Source: Acidimicrobiales bacterium (GTDB lineage Bacteria; Actinomycetota; Acidimicrobiia; Acidimicrobiales; SHLQ01). From it: a stretch of DNA of 57,385 nt. The stretch is taken from contig JAHDDK010000001.1 of the NCBI GenBank assembly GCA_020629375.1, positions 60,744 through 118,128 of the forward strand, written 5' to 3'. The notes beneath the pieces were generated by a model. That model ran no database searches and was not told the origin of the DNA. It worked only from the letters and a program-made list of their open reading frames with translations. Positions 9,056 through 18,097 of this stretch are shown one piece after another. A program made the position numbers and the translations under genes. The stretch's first letter is position 1, and every line of letters begins with the position of its first letter.

Positions 9056-10480
9056 TCAGGTCGGGTCGTCGGCGTTGGGCTGAACGCCGGGTTCGCCGAG
9101 GCGTCGGCCGACGCAGGTGTTGGACTGTTCGCCAGAGATGACGAGCAGACCGTCGACGACGAGCATCGGAGGCTGATCGACGCCGTCGCGTTCGGTCACG
9201 ATGAGCGCACTGTCCGACGACAGCACAAGTCCGGCGTAGCCGCGCTCGCCGGCGAGCGTGTCGACGGTGCGATGCAGCGACACGAAGGCACCGAATTCGA
9301 TGTGGGCGCCGTCCCATTGTTCGACGGTTGCGGTCTCCCAAACGATCACGCCGCTGTCCGAGGCGAGCAGTTGGAGCCGATGGACACCGCCGATCGCCGG
9401 GTGAGGGTCGGTGATAACGAGTTGGGTGCCGTCGGCCGCGAGCAGGCTCGCCCGCAAGGGAGCCGTGGCCGGCCGTTGCCAGCGGATCTCGCCACTGACT
9501 GGATCGATTGCGTACAGCCAGTACGGCGTGCCCGGCCGGCCCTCGTCGTTGACTCCGGTGGTGACGACGAGGCCCGTGTCCGTGACATGGATGTTGCTCG
9601 TGTGTTCGATTCGAAGGAGCTCGACGCCGTTGCGGCGGTCGAAGGTGAGGCGTGCTCCGGTGGGCGCCGAGGCGGGTGACGCTTCGACGATCACGGCGTG
9701 GTCGGTGAGGTGGATCTCGCCGGCACGCAGACGGTCGGTGGTGATCTCCCACACGGCGCGTTGTTCGATCGTGTCGACCGCAACGATGCGTGGGCCCGCG
9801 CTGACGACGACGAATCCATCGGTGGCGGCGAGATTGTCGGGTCGCTCGATCGGGACCGTCCAGAGTCGGTGCCCCGACTCGGCGTCGATGCCGGTCACGC
9901 CGACCGAGGTCAGCGCGACGATCTGTTCGTCGTCGATGATGACGCGCTCGAGGTCGAATTCTTCGGCGGTCGACCAGCGGGTTTCGCCAGTCGTCGGGTC
10001 GATCGAGAGCAACTCGCTGCGCATCGTGACCAAGAGTTGCTGCTCGCGGAGTTCGAGGTCTTGGGGCGTTTCGGGGAGGAATCGTTGCCAGATCGGCTCT
10101 CCGGTGGTGAGATCGACCGCGCCGATCCCCGGGGCCTGATCCGTGTCCCACGCGAAGCTCAGGTAGAGCTCCGTTTCGGTGTTCGCGCTGAGTCCACCGG
10201 GACGCGGGATTGGCAGCGACCAGGTTTCAGAACCGTTCGTGGTGTCGTAGACCGCGAGGCGCGATTCATCTCCGCCGAGACACTTGCCGCGGGCGTCGGC
10301 TTCGTCGACGAAGACCGGGTCGCCATCGTCCGCGAAGCTGATCGTCGACGGCACAGTGGTGGTCGACGAGACGGTTCGCTCACTCTGTCGAGCCACGGTC
10401 GGAGTTTCGGTGGCAGCGCAGGCGGCGACGAGCAGGGCGAACGTCGCCCCCAACGCTGCCGTACGGCAACGCTCACCCAT
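9056..10480 (-). CDS. PQQ-like beta-propeller lipoprotein
   Basis: The 474-residue protein begins with a lipoprotein signal ending in LVAAC (Cys21), so it is probably lipid-anchored outside the membrane. After a Thr/Ser-rich spacer it has propeller repeats such as 'DLTTGEPIWQRFLP', 'DPTTGETRWSTAEEF', 'DAESGHRLWTVPIER' and 'DPVSGEIRWQRP', the hallmark of PQQ-like (BamB-type) blades. PQQ itself is probably not bound, since dehydrogenase residues were not seen. Function is unknown; binding or scaffolding on the cell surface is likely. It is divergent from the secreted protein at 10666. Confidence 0.85.
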   Translation of the reverse strand: MGERCRTAALGATFALLVAACAATETPTVARQSERTVSSTTTVPSTISFADDGDPVFVDEADARGKCLGGDESRLAVYDTTNGSETWSLPIPRPGGLSANTETELYLSFAWDTDQAPGIGAVDLTTGEPIWQRFLPETPQDLELREQQLLVTMRSELLSIDPTTGETRWSTAEEFDLERVIIDDEQIVALTSVGVTGIDAESGHRLWTVPIERPDNLAATDGFVVVSAGPRIVAVDTIEQRAVWEITTDRLRAGEIHLTDHAVIVEASPASAPTGARLTFDRRNGVELLRIEHTSNIHVTDTGLVVTTGVNDEGRPGTPYWLYAIDPVSGEIRWQRPATAPLRASLLAADGTQLVITDPHPAIGGVHRLQLLASDSGVIVWETATVEQWDGAHIEFGAFVSLHRTVDTLAGERGYAGLVLSSDSALIVTERDGVDQPPMLVVDGLLVISGEQSNTCVGRRLGEPGVQPNADDPT

Positions 10481-10665
10481 CGTTTTGGAGTGTATTACCT
10501 GTGCGTACCAAGCTGGCGGAGCGCGGGAGCGAGATCGACGTTGCTCGTCGGGGTTCGGGCGTCGTCAGCGCGTTCTGTCGCTCTCGACGTGTGCAAATGG
10601 ACGCTACGTAGCGGCGAGCGATACGGTTCCCACGTCGAGATGTCGGCAGAGCGGGGGAGAGCACA
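10481..10665. promoter_or_regulatory. Divergent promoter region, lipoprotein / sugar dehydrogenase-like gene
   Basis: These 185 bases separate divergent starts. A G-rich ribosome-binding site (GGGGGAG, about 10653-10659) precedes the ATG at 10666. AT-rich GTGTATTACCTG (10491-10502) lies just upstream of the minus-strand start. No clear promoter pair could be assigned. Confidence 0.35.
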
Positions 10666-13600
10666 ATGGGTGGGATTCGAGGTCGAGTAGTCACGGCCGC
10701 CGTGGCTGCGGCGGCTGCCGTGGTCGTCGCCGTGGCGATGGCGGTGTCCCAGGGCGCATTGCGTGTCGACGCGGCGGTCAACCCGGCGCTGTTCGTCGAC
10801 GAGTTCGTGGCGACGACCCCACAGCAGACCGTCGCCGCGGAGTGGATGCCCGATGGGCGACTGTTGACTCTCGCACGCACGGGTTCGGTGTCGATCGTGA
10901 CCACCGGAGGGACGACGAGCGCACAGGTGACGATCTCGAACGTGTCGAGTGCCGGCGAGCGAGGTGCGCTCGATCTGGCGTTGCACCCGAACTTCGCCAC
11001 GAACAACCAGTTCTTCGTCTACCACCTGACCAATGCCGAACCGTCTCGGCTCCGGATCGTGCGGCTGACGCTCAATGAGGGCAATTCGTCGGCGACTGCG
11101 AACAGTCAGACGCTCATCTGGGAGAACCCGGGGCCGCCGCACGTCAATCAGTTCCACGTCGGTGGTTCGTTGGAGATCAGCGCGGACAACAAGCTCTTGT
11201 TGACGGTCGGCGACGGTCTCGATGCGGCGAACTCGGGGACGCTCGACAACGTCTTCGGCAAAGTTCTTCGGATCAATCTCGACGGATCGATCCCGTCAAA
11301 CGTGTTCGCCGACGGCAACGGCCCGAACCTCGAGGAGATCCACGCGTACGGGTTCCGCAATCCGTTCCGAGCGTGGGTCGATCCGGTCACGGGCGAACAC
11401 TGGGTCGGCGATGTTGGCGGCAACTACGCCCTGCAGGCCTACGAAGAGATCAACATCGTGCAGCCCGGTGGAAACTACGGGTGGCCGACGTGCGAAGGGC
11501 CGCTCGGCCCGCCGAAGTCCGGCCCGTCGTGTCCGGCCGGGGTGTCGGCGCCCTGGTATTCCTACGACCACGACGTCAACGGCGGATGCTGCCAGAACCG
11601 ATCGGTGACGGGCGGCGAGGTGTACCGCGGCACGGCAATGCCGCCGGAGATGTTCGGCAGCTACGTGTTCGGCGATTGGGCTGATGACGCCATGTGGTGG
11701 GCGACCCGCAATCCCGACGGATCGGTCGCAACGGTCAACGACATCGATCTGATCGACGGGGCCAAGCCGGTGTGGATCAGCGTCGGCCCCGACGGCAACA
11801 TCTACTACCTCCGGTTCAGCTACAACCCGAGTTCGTTTCAGCTTCGACGCATCAAGTACTCGGGTTCGGTCGACGCGCCGCCGGTCATCTCGTCGGTCGA
11901 CGTGACTCCGGACTCCGGCCCGGCGCCACTTCAGGTGAGCGCATCGGTGACGGCGAGCGACGCCGACGGCGACCCGCTCAGCTATCTGTGGGACTTCGGT
12001 GACGGCACGACGTCGACACAGGCCTCACCGAACCACACGTATACGTCGACCGGCGAGTACGACGTCTCGGTCGTGGTGACCTCGAACGGGATCTCGACAG
12101 CATCACAGCCCGTGACGGTGCAGGTGGGAGCTCCGCCGACGGTGTCGATTACGTCGCCTGCTGACGGGTCGTTCTTCAACGCCGGAGACACCTTGTCGTT
12201 GGCGGCTGCGGGTTCGGATCCTGATGGATCGTTGTCGTCGAACTCCTACACGTGGGACGTTGCGCTGCTTCACGACGAGCACCAGCACTCTCGCCTGACT
12301 GCCGTGCCCGGCAATCCGCGCCCGTTCGAGGTGGCGACGACCGGACACGACTACCGAGGCCAGACGGCATACCAGATCACGGTGACCGCGACCGACCAGT
12401 CGGGCTTGACCGACACCGACACGATCATCGTGTACCCCCGCAAGGTCGACGTGACCGTGACGACCAGCATGGGATCCGGTGACGTACTCGTCGATGGTCG
12501 AACCGAGCTTGCCCCGTACGTGCTCGACACCGCCAGAGGCTTCGAGCACACGATCGAGGCACCGCAGAACCAGTGCGTGTCGTCGACGCTGCGGACGTTC
12601 TCCAGTTGGTCGGACGGCGGGGCACGATCGCACGACATCACGGTCCCGAATTCGGCGACGTCGTTCGTCGCGGCCTATCAGTCGGCCGGATCATGCGGCC
12701 CAGTCGGCGACGTGTGCACGGTCACCGAGACCGGGGCATCGGCGGAGGTGTCCTGGGCGATCCAGTCCGGTGGCACGTTGGTGCTGCGGCGCAACGAGAC
12801 GTACGTCGCCACGCTCAACGACAACCCGGGCACCTGGACCGATCCGAACGGCGCGGGTGATGACTGGGTGATTCGGGTCTGGAACGCCGACTTCGTCGAC
12901 GTGCCGTGTACATCGGGCCCGCCACCGACCACAACGACGACCACAACGCCGTCGACCACGACGACGCTCGTGGGTCCCGACGATGTCATTCCGATGGCGG
13001 TGGCGACATCGCCGGCCGATGGGTCGACGATCGGGGTCGGCGTGGCAACCGTCAGCGGCGTGGCGAGCGATGTGGGGAGTGGACTCAAGCGGGTCCGGGC
13101 AACCATTCAGCGGCGCTCCGACCTCACGATGTGGAACGGCTCGACCTGGCAGACCGGATTCGTGTCGCTCGATCCTGTCGGCCTGGAGAACTGGTCGATC
13201 AGCGGAGTCGACTTCGCTTCAGCGGGCGAGTACTGGGTGCGTGGTTGGGCTGAGGACAACGCCGGCAACCTCGGCCGATACGGCGACAACCCGATCGTCA
13301 AGTTCACGGTGTCGGGCACACCCCAGTCGAGCACGACAGTGGCACCGACCACGACGACATCAACCACCACGACGACAACGACAAGTACGACCACGACGTC
13401 GACGACGGTGGCCCCCGGTCCGGACACAGTCGATCCGGTGGTGCTTGTCGTCTCGCCCGCCGACGGTTCGACGGTCGGCACAGGACCCTTGACGGTGTCG
13501 GGTACCGCATCCGATGCGGGCTCCGGGGTGGCGACGGTTCGCTTCACCGTGCAGCGTCGCAGTGATCGGTTCTACTGGAACGGCTCGGCGTGGCAGCCGA

Positions 13601-14169
13601 CATTCGTCTCCTTGGTGCCCAATGGCGGCACGTCGTGGTCGTTATCGGGGATCGGTGCCACCCAACAAGGCGACTACTGGATCCGGCCGTGGGCCAAGGA
13701 CAACGCGGGCAATGTCGCTCGCTACGCCGAGAACGCCATCACGAAGATCACCGTCTCCGGCAGCCCGCCGCCCACAACGACCACCACCACGACGACGACC
13801 ACCACGACGGTGGCGCCGGGTCCGGACACGACTCCGCCGGTCGTGCGTGCCACGTCGCCTTCCGACGGCTCGACGATTTCGACCGGCACTCGTACGGTGT
13901 CGGGCACGGTCTCGGATCCCGGGTCGGGGGTGCAGCTCGTTCGGCTGGCGATCATCCGACGGGGCTCGCCAGCTGCGTACTGGAACGGGTCGACCTGGGT
14001 CGGGTCGTTCACGTCGGTGTCGGCGGTGCACTCCGGGGTCACGTGGTCGCTCGCCGGGGTCGAATTCGATCAGCCCGGCGAGTACTGGATTCGGGTGTGG
14101 GCCAAGGACAACGCGGGCAACGTCTCCCGCTATCTCGACAACCCGATCGTGAAGATCACCGTGAACTGA
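10666..14169 (+). CDS. Secreted glucose/sorbosone dehydrogenase-like protein with PKD and Ig-like repeats
   Basis: The 1167-residue protein starts with a signal peptide (about residues 1-37). Residues about 40-400 match the soluble sugar dehydrogenase propeller (GSDH family): 'EWMPDGRLLTLAR', 'ALHPNFATNNQFFVYHL', 'HAYGFRNPFRAW', 'QPGGNYGWP', 'GGEVYRGTAMP'. A PKD domain ('LSYLWDFGDGTTS') spans 405-490, a second Ig-like part runs to about 600, and a small Cys-bounded module lies at 683-750. Three Ig-like repeats follow (about 772-883, 925-1033, 1055-1167), each containing 'YWxRxWAxDNAGN' and separated by Thr-rich linkers. It may oxidise or bind sugars extracellularly. The next gene shares the module and repeats, pointing to duplication. 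Confidence 0.88.
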   Translation: MGGIRGRVVTAAVAAAAAVVVAVAMAVSQGALRVDAAVNPALFVDEFVATTPQQTVAAEWMPDGRLLTLARTGSVSIVTTGGTTSAQVTISNVSSAGERGALDLALHPNFATNNQFFVYHLTNAEPSRLRIVRLTLNEGNSSATANSQTLIWENPGPPHVNQFHVGGSLEISADNKLLLTVGDGLDAANSGTLDNVFGKVLRINLDGSIPSNVFADGNGPNLEEIHAYGFRNPFRAWVDPVTGEHWVGDVGGNYALQAYEEINIVQPGGNYGWPTCEGPLGPPKSGPSCPAGVSAPWYSYDHDVNGGCCQNRSVTGGEVYRGTAMPPEMFGSYVFGDWADDAMWWATRNPDGSVATVNDIDLIDGAKPVWISVGPDGNIYYLRFSYNPSSFQLRRIKYSGSVDAPPVISSVDVTPDSGPAPLQVSASVTASDADGDPLSYLWDFGDGTTSTQASPNHTYTSTGEYDVSVVVTSNGISTASQPVTVQVGAPPTVSITSPADGSFFNAGDTLSLAAAGSDPDGSLSSNSYTWDVALLHDEHQHSRLTAVPGNPRPFEVATTGHDYRGQTAYQITVTATDQSGLTDTDTIIVYPRKVDVTVTTSMGSGDVLVDGRTELAPYVLDTARGFEHTIEAPQNQCVSSTLRTFSSWSDGGARSHDITVPNSATSFVAAYQSAGSCGPVGDVCTVTETGASAEVSWAIQSGGTLVLRRNETYVATLNDNPGTWTDPNGAGDDWVIRVWNADFVDVPCTSGPPPTTTTTTTPSTTTTLVGPDDVIPMAVATSPADGSTIGVGVATVSGVASDVGSGLKRVRATIQRRSDLTMWNGSTWQTGFVSLDPVGLENWSISGVDFASAGEYWVRGWAEDNAGNLGRYGDNPIVKFTVSGTPQSSTTVAPTTTTSTTTTTTTSTTTTSTTVAPGPDTVDPVVLVVSPADGSTVGTGPLTVSGTASDAGSGVATVRFTVQRRSDRFYWNGSAWQPTFVSLVPNGGTSWSLSGIGATQQGDYWIRPWAKDNAGNVARYAENAITKITVSGSPPPTTTTTTTTTTTTVAPGPDTTPPVVRATSPSDGSTISTGTRTVSGTVSDPGSGVQLVRLAIIRRGSPAAYWNGSTWVGSFTSVSAVHSGVTWSLAGVEFDQPGEYWIRVWAKDNAGNVSRYLDNPIVKITVN
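12930..13818 (+). repeat. Thr-rich linker repeats (ACG/ACC tracts) in the sugar dehydrogenase-like gene
   Basis: Three low-complexity ACG/ACC tracts at about 12930-12972, 13334-13411 and 13773-13818 encode poly-Thr linkers between the Ig-like units. Such linkers are typical of secreted multidomain proteins and are likely O-glycosylated; they also favour recombination between units. Confidence 0.85.
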
Positions 14170-14211
14170 CCGAATGGTTCGGGACCGCAGGCGGATGTGG
14201 AGGACAGACAA

Positions 14212-16401
14212 ATGATCAAGGCCGTCAGTCGTACGCAGATCGCCATCGTGATGGTGCTGTCGATGATCGTGACTGCGATCGTTGCCGTACCGGCCCGCGA
14301 TGCAGGCGCCGCGACCAGCCTCCCGGTATGGGACACCGCGTGGAGTGCCACCGCGTGGGCGACGCCCGCAGAGATCGACGTGTACTTCGACCACCTGTCC
14401 TCGACGGGATACACCGGCGTGCTCATCAATGTGTTCCCGACGCTCGGCGGCTTGGGCCGCAGCGCCTCGGCGACCGGACAACCGTCGGGGACGATCACGA
14501 ACGGCGAGCTTCGTCTCACGCCTGCGCATGCCACATGGATCGGAACAATCCTCGACAAGGCGCAGGCCCGTGGACTGAAGGTCGGCTTGATGGCGGCGTG
14601 GGCATCGGCGTACGTGAGCTCCTTCGTGAACGGTCAGTGCACACCAGGAGCGGGTCCGGTCGATGCGTCCAACAGCTTTGCGCTCGGCGTGCATCTCGGA
14701 AACGAATTCGGCGGACACCCGGCGCTCGGCATCTGGGGCATGGGTGGCGACAACTACTGCGATCCCGACCCCGATGCCGCAGTGTGGGCGAACATGGCGG
14801 CCGGTCTGCGTTCGACCGGAGCGAACGAAATGATCGGCTATCACACGCCCGGTGGACGTCCTGGAGTGTTCGTCGATCAGCCCTGGAACGAGGTTCATCT
14901 CGCCCAGACAGGGCATTGCTGGACGACCGCACAGCATGTGGCGGATTTGTCGGCGGTCGTGAATTCGACGAACAAGCCGGTCTATGCCGCAGAGCTCTCG
15001 TACGAGGCGATCACGCCGAGTTGGAACGGCTGCGGCACCGTGACGCCCGAAAAGGTGATCGCCGATGGCTCGGCGGTGGCGTCCCAGACCGGCGTGGCTG
15101 CCATGTTGTACGGCCACAACGAGCGTTGGCAGTGGGGCTTCGGGCTGCACGGCTCGGGAGGTGAGGGCTGGACGTCGGTTCAACAGAGCCTCGGCGCCCC
15201 CGGCGAGACGGGCCTCTTCGACGTGCTCAACGGCAACGCACCCCCGCCCACCCTCCCGCCGACAACCGTGCCTGCAAGCGATTCGTGCTCGGTGAACGAA
15301 TCGGGTTCGGCGGCGACGGTCACCTGGGCGATCGGCTCACCGGGCACGCCAGTTCTGCGCAAGAACGGCTCGTATCAGGCGACTGTCGATGCCACGGGAT
15401 CCTGGTCGGACTCGAACGGTGCCGGCGCGGACTGGACGATCCGGTTGTGGACGTCGGACTTCGTCGACATCACCTGCACAACCGGCGGAACCCCGCCGAC
15501 GACTGCGCCGTCCACAACAGCACCGTCCACGACCGCGCCCTCGACGACCTTGCCCACCACGACGACTTCGACCTCTACGTCCACGACGACAACGGTGCCG
15601 GCAGGGCCCGACACGGTCGACCCCGTCATCTCGGTGTCGTCGCCGGCTGATGGTTCGACGATAGGGCTCGGCACTCACACGGTGGCGGGAACGGCGTCCG
15701 ATCCGGGGTCTGGTGTTTCGCGTGTCCGGTTGACGGTGCAGCGCCGAAGCGACCGAGCGTTCTGGAATGGCACGTCGTGGCAGTCGAGCTTCGTCTCGAT
15801 GGTGCCGACCGGCGGAACATCGTGGTCGCTTGCTGGCGTCTCATTCGATCAGACCGGCGAATACTGGATTCGTCCGTGGGCGAAGGACAACGCCGGCAAT
15901 GTGGCCAAGTACTCCGAGAACGCCATCACGAAGATCACGGTGTCCGCCGCCGGTCCGCCGCCGACAACGACTCCAAGCACGACCTCCACTACATCGACCA
16001 CGACCTCCACCACGACGACCACCACGAGTACGACAACAACGGCGGCGCCAGGGCCCGACGTCATTCCGCCGACCGTGGTCGCGACGTCGCCCGCCGACGG
16101 GGCAGCGATCTCCACAGGCGTGCGCTCGGTGTCGGGTACGGTCACCGACGCAGGGTCGGGCCCGAGGTTGGTTCGGATCGCGATCATTCGCCGGGGCTCA
16201 CCTGCCGCCTACTGGAACGGCTCGACGTGGACGTCGTCGTTCACGTCGGTGTCGGCCGTGCGTTCGGGGAACACCTGGTCCGTGTCGGGCGTCGACTTCG
16301 ACCAGGCGGGCGAGTACTGGATCCGCGTTTGGGCCAAAGACAACGCGGGCAACGTCTCTCGCTACCTCGACAACCCCATCGTCAAGATCACCGCCTCCTG
16401 A
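14212..16401 (+). CDS. Secreted TIM-barrel glycosidase-like protein (DUF4038/apiosidase-like) with Ig-like repeats
   Basis: The 729-residue protein starts at ATG 14212 with GGAGG at 14199-14203, and has a signal peptide (about 1-34). Residues about 35-340 form a TIM-barrel-like domain: 'YFDHLSSTGYTGVLINVFP', 'ARGLKVGLMAAW', 'ALGIWGMGGDNYC', 'MIGYHTPGG', 'KPVYAAELSYE' and 'GVAAMLYGH'. This pattern resembles DUF4038/GH140-type enzymes (apiosidase-like), with a possible acid in 'AELSYE'. The specific activity is unsure. A Cys-bounded module (358-423) and two Ig-like repeats (466-580, 616-729) with Thr-rich linkers follow, close copies of those in the preceding gene, 42 bases upstream. The two are probably cotranscribed and act outside the cell. 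Confidence 0.75.
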   Translation: MIKAVSRTQIAIVMVLSMIVTAIVAVPARDAGAATSLPVWDTAWSATAWATPAEIDVYFDHLSSTGYTGVLINVFPTLGGLGRSASATGQPSGTITNGELRLTPAHATWIGTILDKAQARGLKVGLMAAWASAYVSSFVNGQCTPGAGPVDASNSFALGVHLGNEFGGHPALGIWGMGGDNYCDPDPDAAVWANMAAGLRSTGANEMIGYHTPGGRPGVFVDQPWNEVHLAQTGHCWTTAQHVADLSAVVNSTNKPVYAAELSYEAITPSWNGCGTVTPEKVIADGSAVASQTGVAAMLYGHNERWQWGFGLHGSGGEGWTSVQQSLGAPGETGLFDVLNGNAPPPTLPPTTVPASDSCSVNESGSAATVTWAIGSPGTPVLRKNGSYQATVDATGSWSDSNGAGADWTIRLWTSDFVDITCTTGGTPPTTAPSTTAPSTTAPSTTLPTTTTSTSTSTTTTVPAGPDTVDPVISVSSPADGSTIGLGTHTVAGTASDPGSGVSRVRLTVQRRSDRAFWNGTSWQSSFVSMVPTGGTSWSLAGVSFDQTGEYWIRPWAKDNAGNVAKYSENAITKITVSAAGPPPTTTPSTTSTTSTTTSTTTTTTSTTTTAAPGPDVIPPTVVATSPADGAAISTGVRSVSGTVTDAGSGPRLVRIAIIRRGSPAAYWNGSTWTSSFTSVSAVRSGNTWSVSGVDFDQAGEYWIRVWAKDNAGNVSRYLDNPIVKITAS
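15490..16044 (+). repeat. Thr-rich linker repeats in the glycosidase-like gene
   Basis: ACG/ACC tracts at about 15490-15600 and 15958-16044 encode Thr/Ser/Pro linkers that separate the Cys-bounded module and the two Ig-like units. They match the linkers of the upstream gene in kind but not in length. Confidence 0.8.
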
Positions 16402-16414
16402 CCCGCCGGGGCCA

Positions 16415-16445
16415 TGTAATCCAGGGGTCAGACCCCGTCATTACA
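16415..16445. repeat. 31-bp palindrome TGTAAT..GGGGTC-A-GACCCC..ATTACA
   Basis: The arms TGTAAT (16415-16420) and GGGGTC (16424-16429) mirror GACCCC (16431-16436) and ATTACA (16440-16445) around base 16430. It lies 13 bases after the glycosidase-like gene and 56 bases from the end of the HNH gene. A 13-base core recurs at 18060-18072 on the other side of the HNH gene. It could act as terminator, REP-like element or element end. Confidence 0.85.
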
Positions 16446-16501
16446 CGCACCCCCTAGTCCGGCCCGCAGAATGTGGTGCAGGGTCCGACCGGTCCAGCCG
16501 T

Positions 16502-17929
16502 TCAGATGCCGAGGGCTCCTTGGGTGGGCGTCGCTGTTTGGACCGAATGGCTGCGGTTCGGGCGGTTGGAGTGATTCTGGTTGTGTCGGCCTGGTGCTTT
16601 CGGGGGAGTTGGTCGGTGCGAGTTCGCTTGCGAACTCGGTAAGGGCTTGCCCCGAAGGGGCAAACCGGCGGCGGCGATTTCGTCGTCGGTGGCTGGCCGT
16701 GTGTGCCACGTCATGGACGGCCGGTTTGGGTCTCCGACGTCGGGTGGGCCGGTTGTGTAGTACAACGTGAGCCGTTGGTCGTGGAGACGCTGGTGGCAGC
16801 CGTGTTCGCAGACGAGCGCGAGGTTGTTGATGTCGGTGGGTCCGCGTTTGGCCGAGTTGTACGGGATGACGTGATGCGCTTGGCAAAACTCGGGTGACGC
16901 GCCACACAGGACGCAGCCGCGGTCGCGGGCGACCAACGCCGCGTATTGGGCTGGTGTGGCGTTGCGTTTCATTTGACCGTGCCACAGGGTGTGGCCCCGC
17001 TGGTTGAAGATGGTGAGGGCGAGGATGCTGGTGCACAGGTACCGGTCGAACACCGATTGGGGGAGGTAGCCGTCGCCGTCGACCATCGCCGCCCGGATGC
17101 CGGACTCTGCGGTTGCGTCGACGGTAAGCGTGATGTGGATCATTGACCGCACCGAGGTGGGGCCGTTGTCGCCGCCGACGATGAGTTGGTGGTAGGCGTC
17201 GTAGAGGCGTTGGTTGAAGCTGCGGGGGTGGTTGAGGGGGTCGATGTCTCGTCCGCCGTCAGCCTTGTACAGCTTCTGGGCGAGTGCTCTGGCTTTCTTG
17301 CGCATTTCGGTGATTGATTCGGTGTCACCGATGAGGGTGATGGTTTCGCAGCCGGTGGCGTCGTCGCGGCCGGTTTGGACTTTGCGGTTGTTGCGTTGGC
17401 GTTCGTGGCGTGTCTGGGTGTTGTTGGGGTCGTCGCGGCGTTCCATCCACCGCGTCACGGTCTTCTTGGCTTGATCGGGTGACCCGTTCTTGAGGTCTTC
17501 GACCAACTCGGTGTCGTTGGCGGCGTCGCCGCCGGTTTTCTCGGAGGCTTCGGCCAGCGCGTCCAAGGATTCTTCGGGCAAATCTCCGTTTTTGACGTCT
17601 TCGGCCAGATTCGGGTTGGCGTTGACGGTGGCGGCACGTTTCTTGGCCCGGTTCGCAGACGCTTTGGTGCGGGTGCCGCCTGCGGTGGAGGTGTTGCGGA
17701 TGTCGTGGTCTGATGCGCCGGACTTTTTGAGTTGTGCGGTGAGTTCGAGTTCGATGCCGGCGAAGTGTCGTTGGGCTTTTTGTGCCCAGGTGATCCCGGC
17801 ACGGGTGGGGAGGCCGGAGATGACGGCGCCGAATCCGTTGAGGAGCTCGTCGAGCTCGGCATCAGACAAGGCCTGATGCTGGTCCCCGGTTGGGGTGCTG
17901 TGGTGGGGTGGTGCCCCGACTCCGACCAT
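16502..17929 (-). CDS. DUF222 / HNH endonuclease (13E12 repeat family)
   Basis: The 475-residue protein starts at ATG 17929 (the open frame extends upstream but without family sequence). The N-terminal half is the DUF222 region, helical and charged ('ALSDAELDELLNGFGAV', 'ITWAQKAQRHFAGIEL'). The C-terminal part has the HNH nuclease motif: 'CVLCGASPEFCQAHHVIPY', then 'DINNLALVCEHGCHQRLHD', with paired Cys for zinc and His for catalysis. These proteins are numerous in actinobacteria; their cellular role is poorly known, though spread by homing or recombination is suspected. The last 60 residues are Pro/Asn/Ser-rich and low complexity. Two strong hairpins lie in the 3' coding part. Confidence 0.9.
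   Translation of the reverse strand: MVGVGAPPHHSTPTGDQHQALSDAELDELLNGFGAVISGLPTRAGITWAQKAQRHFAGIELELTAQLKKSGASDHDIRNTSTAGGTRTKASANRAKKRAATVNANPNLAEDVKNGDLPEESLDALAEASEKTGGDAANDTELVEDLKNGSPDQAKKTVTRWMERRDDPNNTQTRHERQRNNRKVQTGRDDATGCETITLIGDTESITEMRKKARALAQKLYKADGGRDIDPLNHPRSFNQRLYDAYHQLIVGGDNGPTSVRSMIHITLTVDATAESGIRAAMVDGDGYLPQSVFDRYLCTSILALTIFNQRGHTLWHGQMKRNATPAQYAALVARDRGCVLCGASPEFCQAHHVIPYNSAKRGPTDINNLALVCEHGCHQRLHDQRLTLYYTTGPPDVGDPNRPSMTWHTRPATDDEIAAAGLPLRGKPLPSSQANSHRPTPPKAPGRHNQNHSNRPNRSHSVQTATPTQGALGI
16619..16663. repeat. Two adjacent perfect hairpins inside the HNH coding sequence
   Basis: CGAGTTCGC/GCGAACTCG (16619-16638, loop TT) has a perfect 9-bp stem. TTGCCCC/GGGGCAA (16647-16663, loop GAA) has a perfect 7-bp stem, only 8 bases further. 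Both lie in the low-complexity 3' part of the gene and would form in mRNA or as DNA cruciforms. Confidence 0.7.
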
Positions 17930-18059
17930 GAAACTCAACCTACTCAGGGGGTGTGACAGCCGCCGGAGAGTGAGGTGAGGGGGAGTGTCGGCAAGTGTGT
18001 CCGCGGCCTTGCTTCCAGGCACTGCCGTGTCGCCCAGGTGCGGCCGAGTGTGCCCGAGA

Positions 18060-18079
18060 GGGTCAGACCCCGGGATTAT
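18060..18079. repeat. Second GGGTCAGACCCCG copy upstream of the HNH gene
   Basis: GGGTCAGACCCCG (18060-18072) is identical to the core at 16425-16437, followed by GG and ATTA. The outer left arm TGTAAT is absent here. It sits 19 bases before the GT2 gene, so it could also affect that gene's leader. The rest of the 168-base gap 17930-18097 shows nothing else. Confidence 0.7.
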
Positions 18080-18097
18080 GTGCCGACGTAGGGTTCG

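Larger units (their letters stand above)
16415..18083 (-). mobile_element. Candidate 13E12-type element: DUF222-HNH gene flanked by shared palindromic core
   Basis: The HNH gene is bracketed by the same 13-mer GGGTCAGACCCCG (16425-16437 and 18060-18072), each followed two bases later by ATTA. DUF222-HNH proteins form the 13E12 repeat family, known in mycobacteria as dispersed REP13E12 copies. The unit interrupts the otherwise glycan-related gene order. No transposase or clear target-site duplication was seen, so the boundaries are a proposal. Confidence 0.35.

Noticed and set aside
13590..15164. 524-residue plus-strand and 513-residue minus-strand frames over the secreted protein genes
   Set aside because: Both are low-complexity shadows of the Ig-like and Thr-linker coding sequence and show no domain.
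12930..16044. Repeated ACG/ACC tracts considered as a CRISPR-like or other repeat array
   Set aside because: The tracts have no constant repeat/spacer pattern and encode Thr-rich linkers in frame; no cas gene is present.
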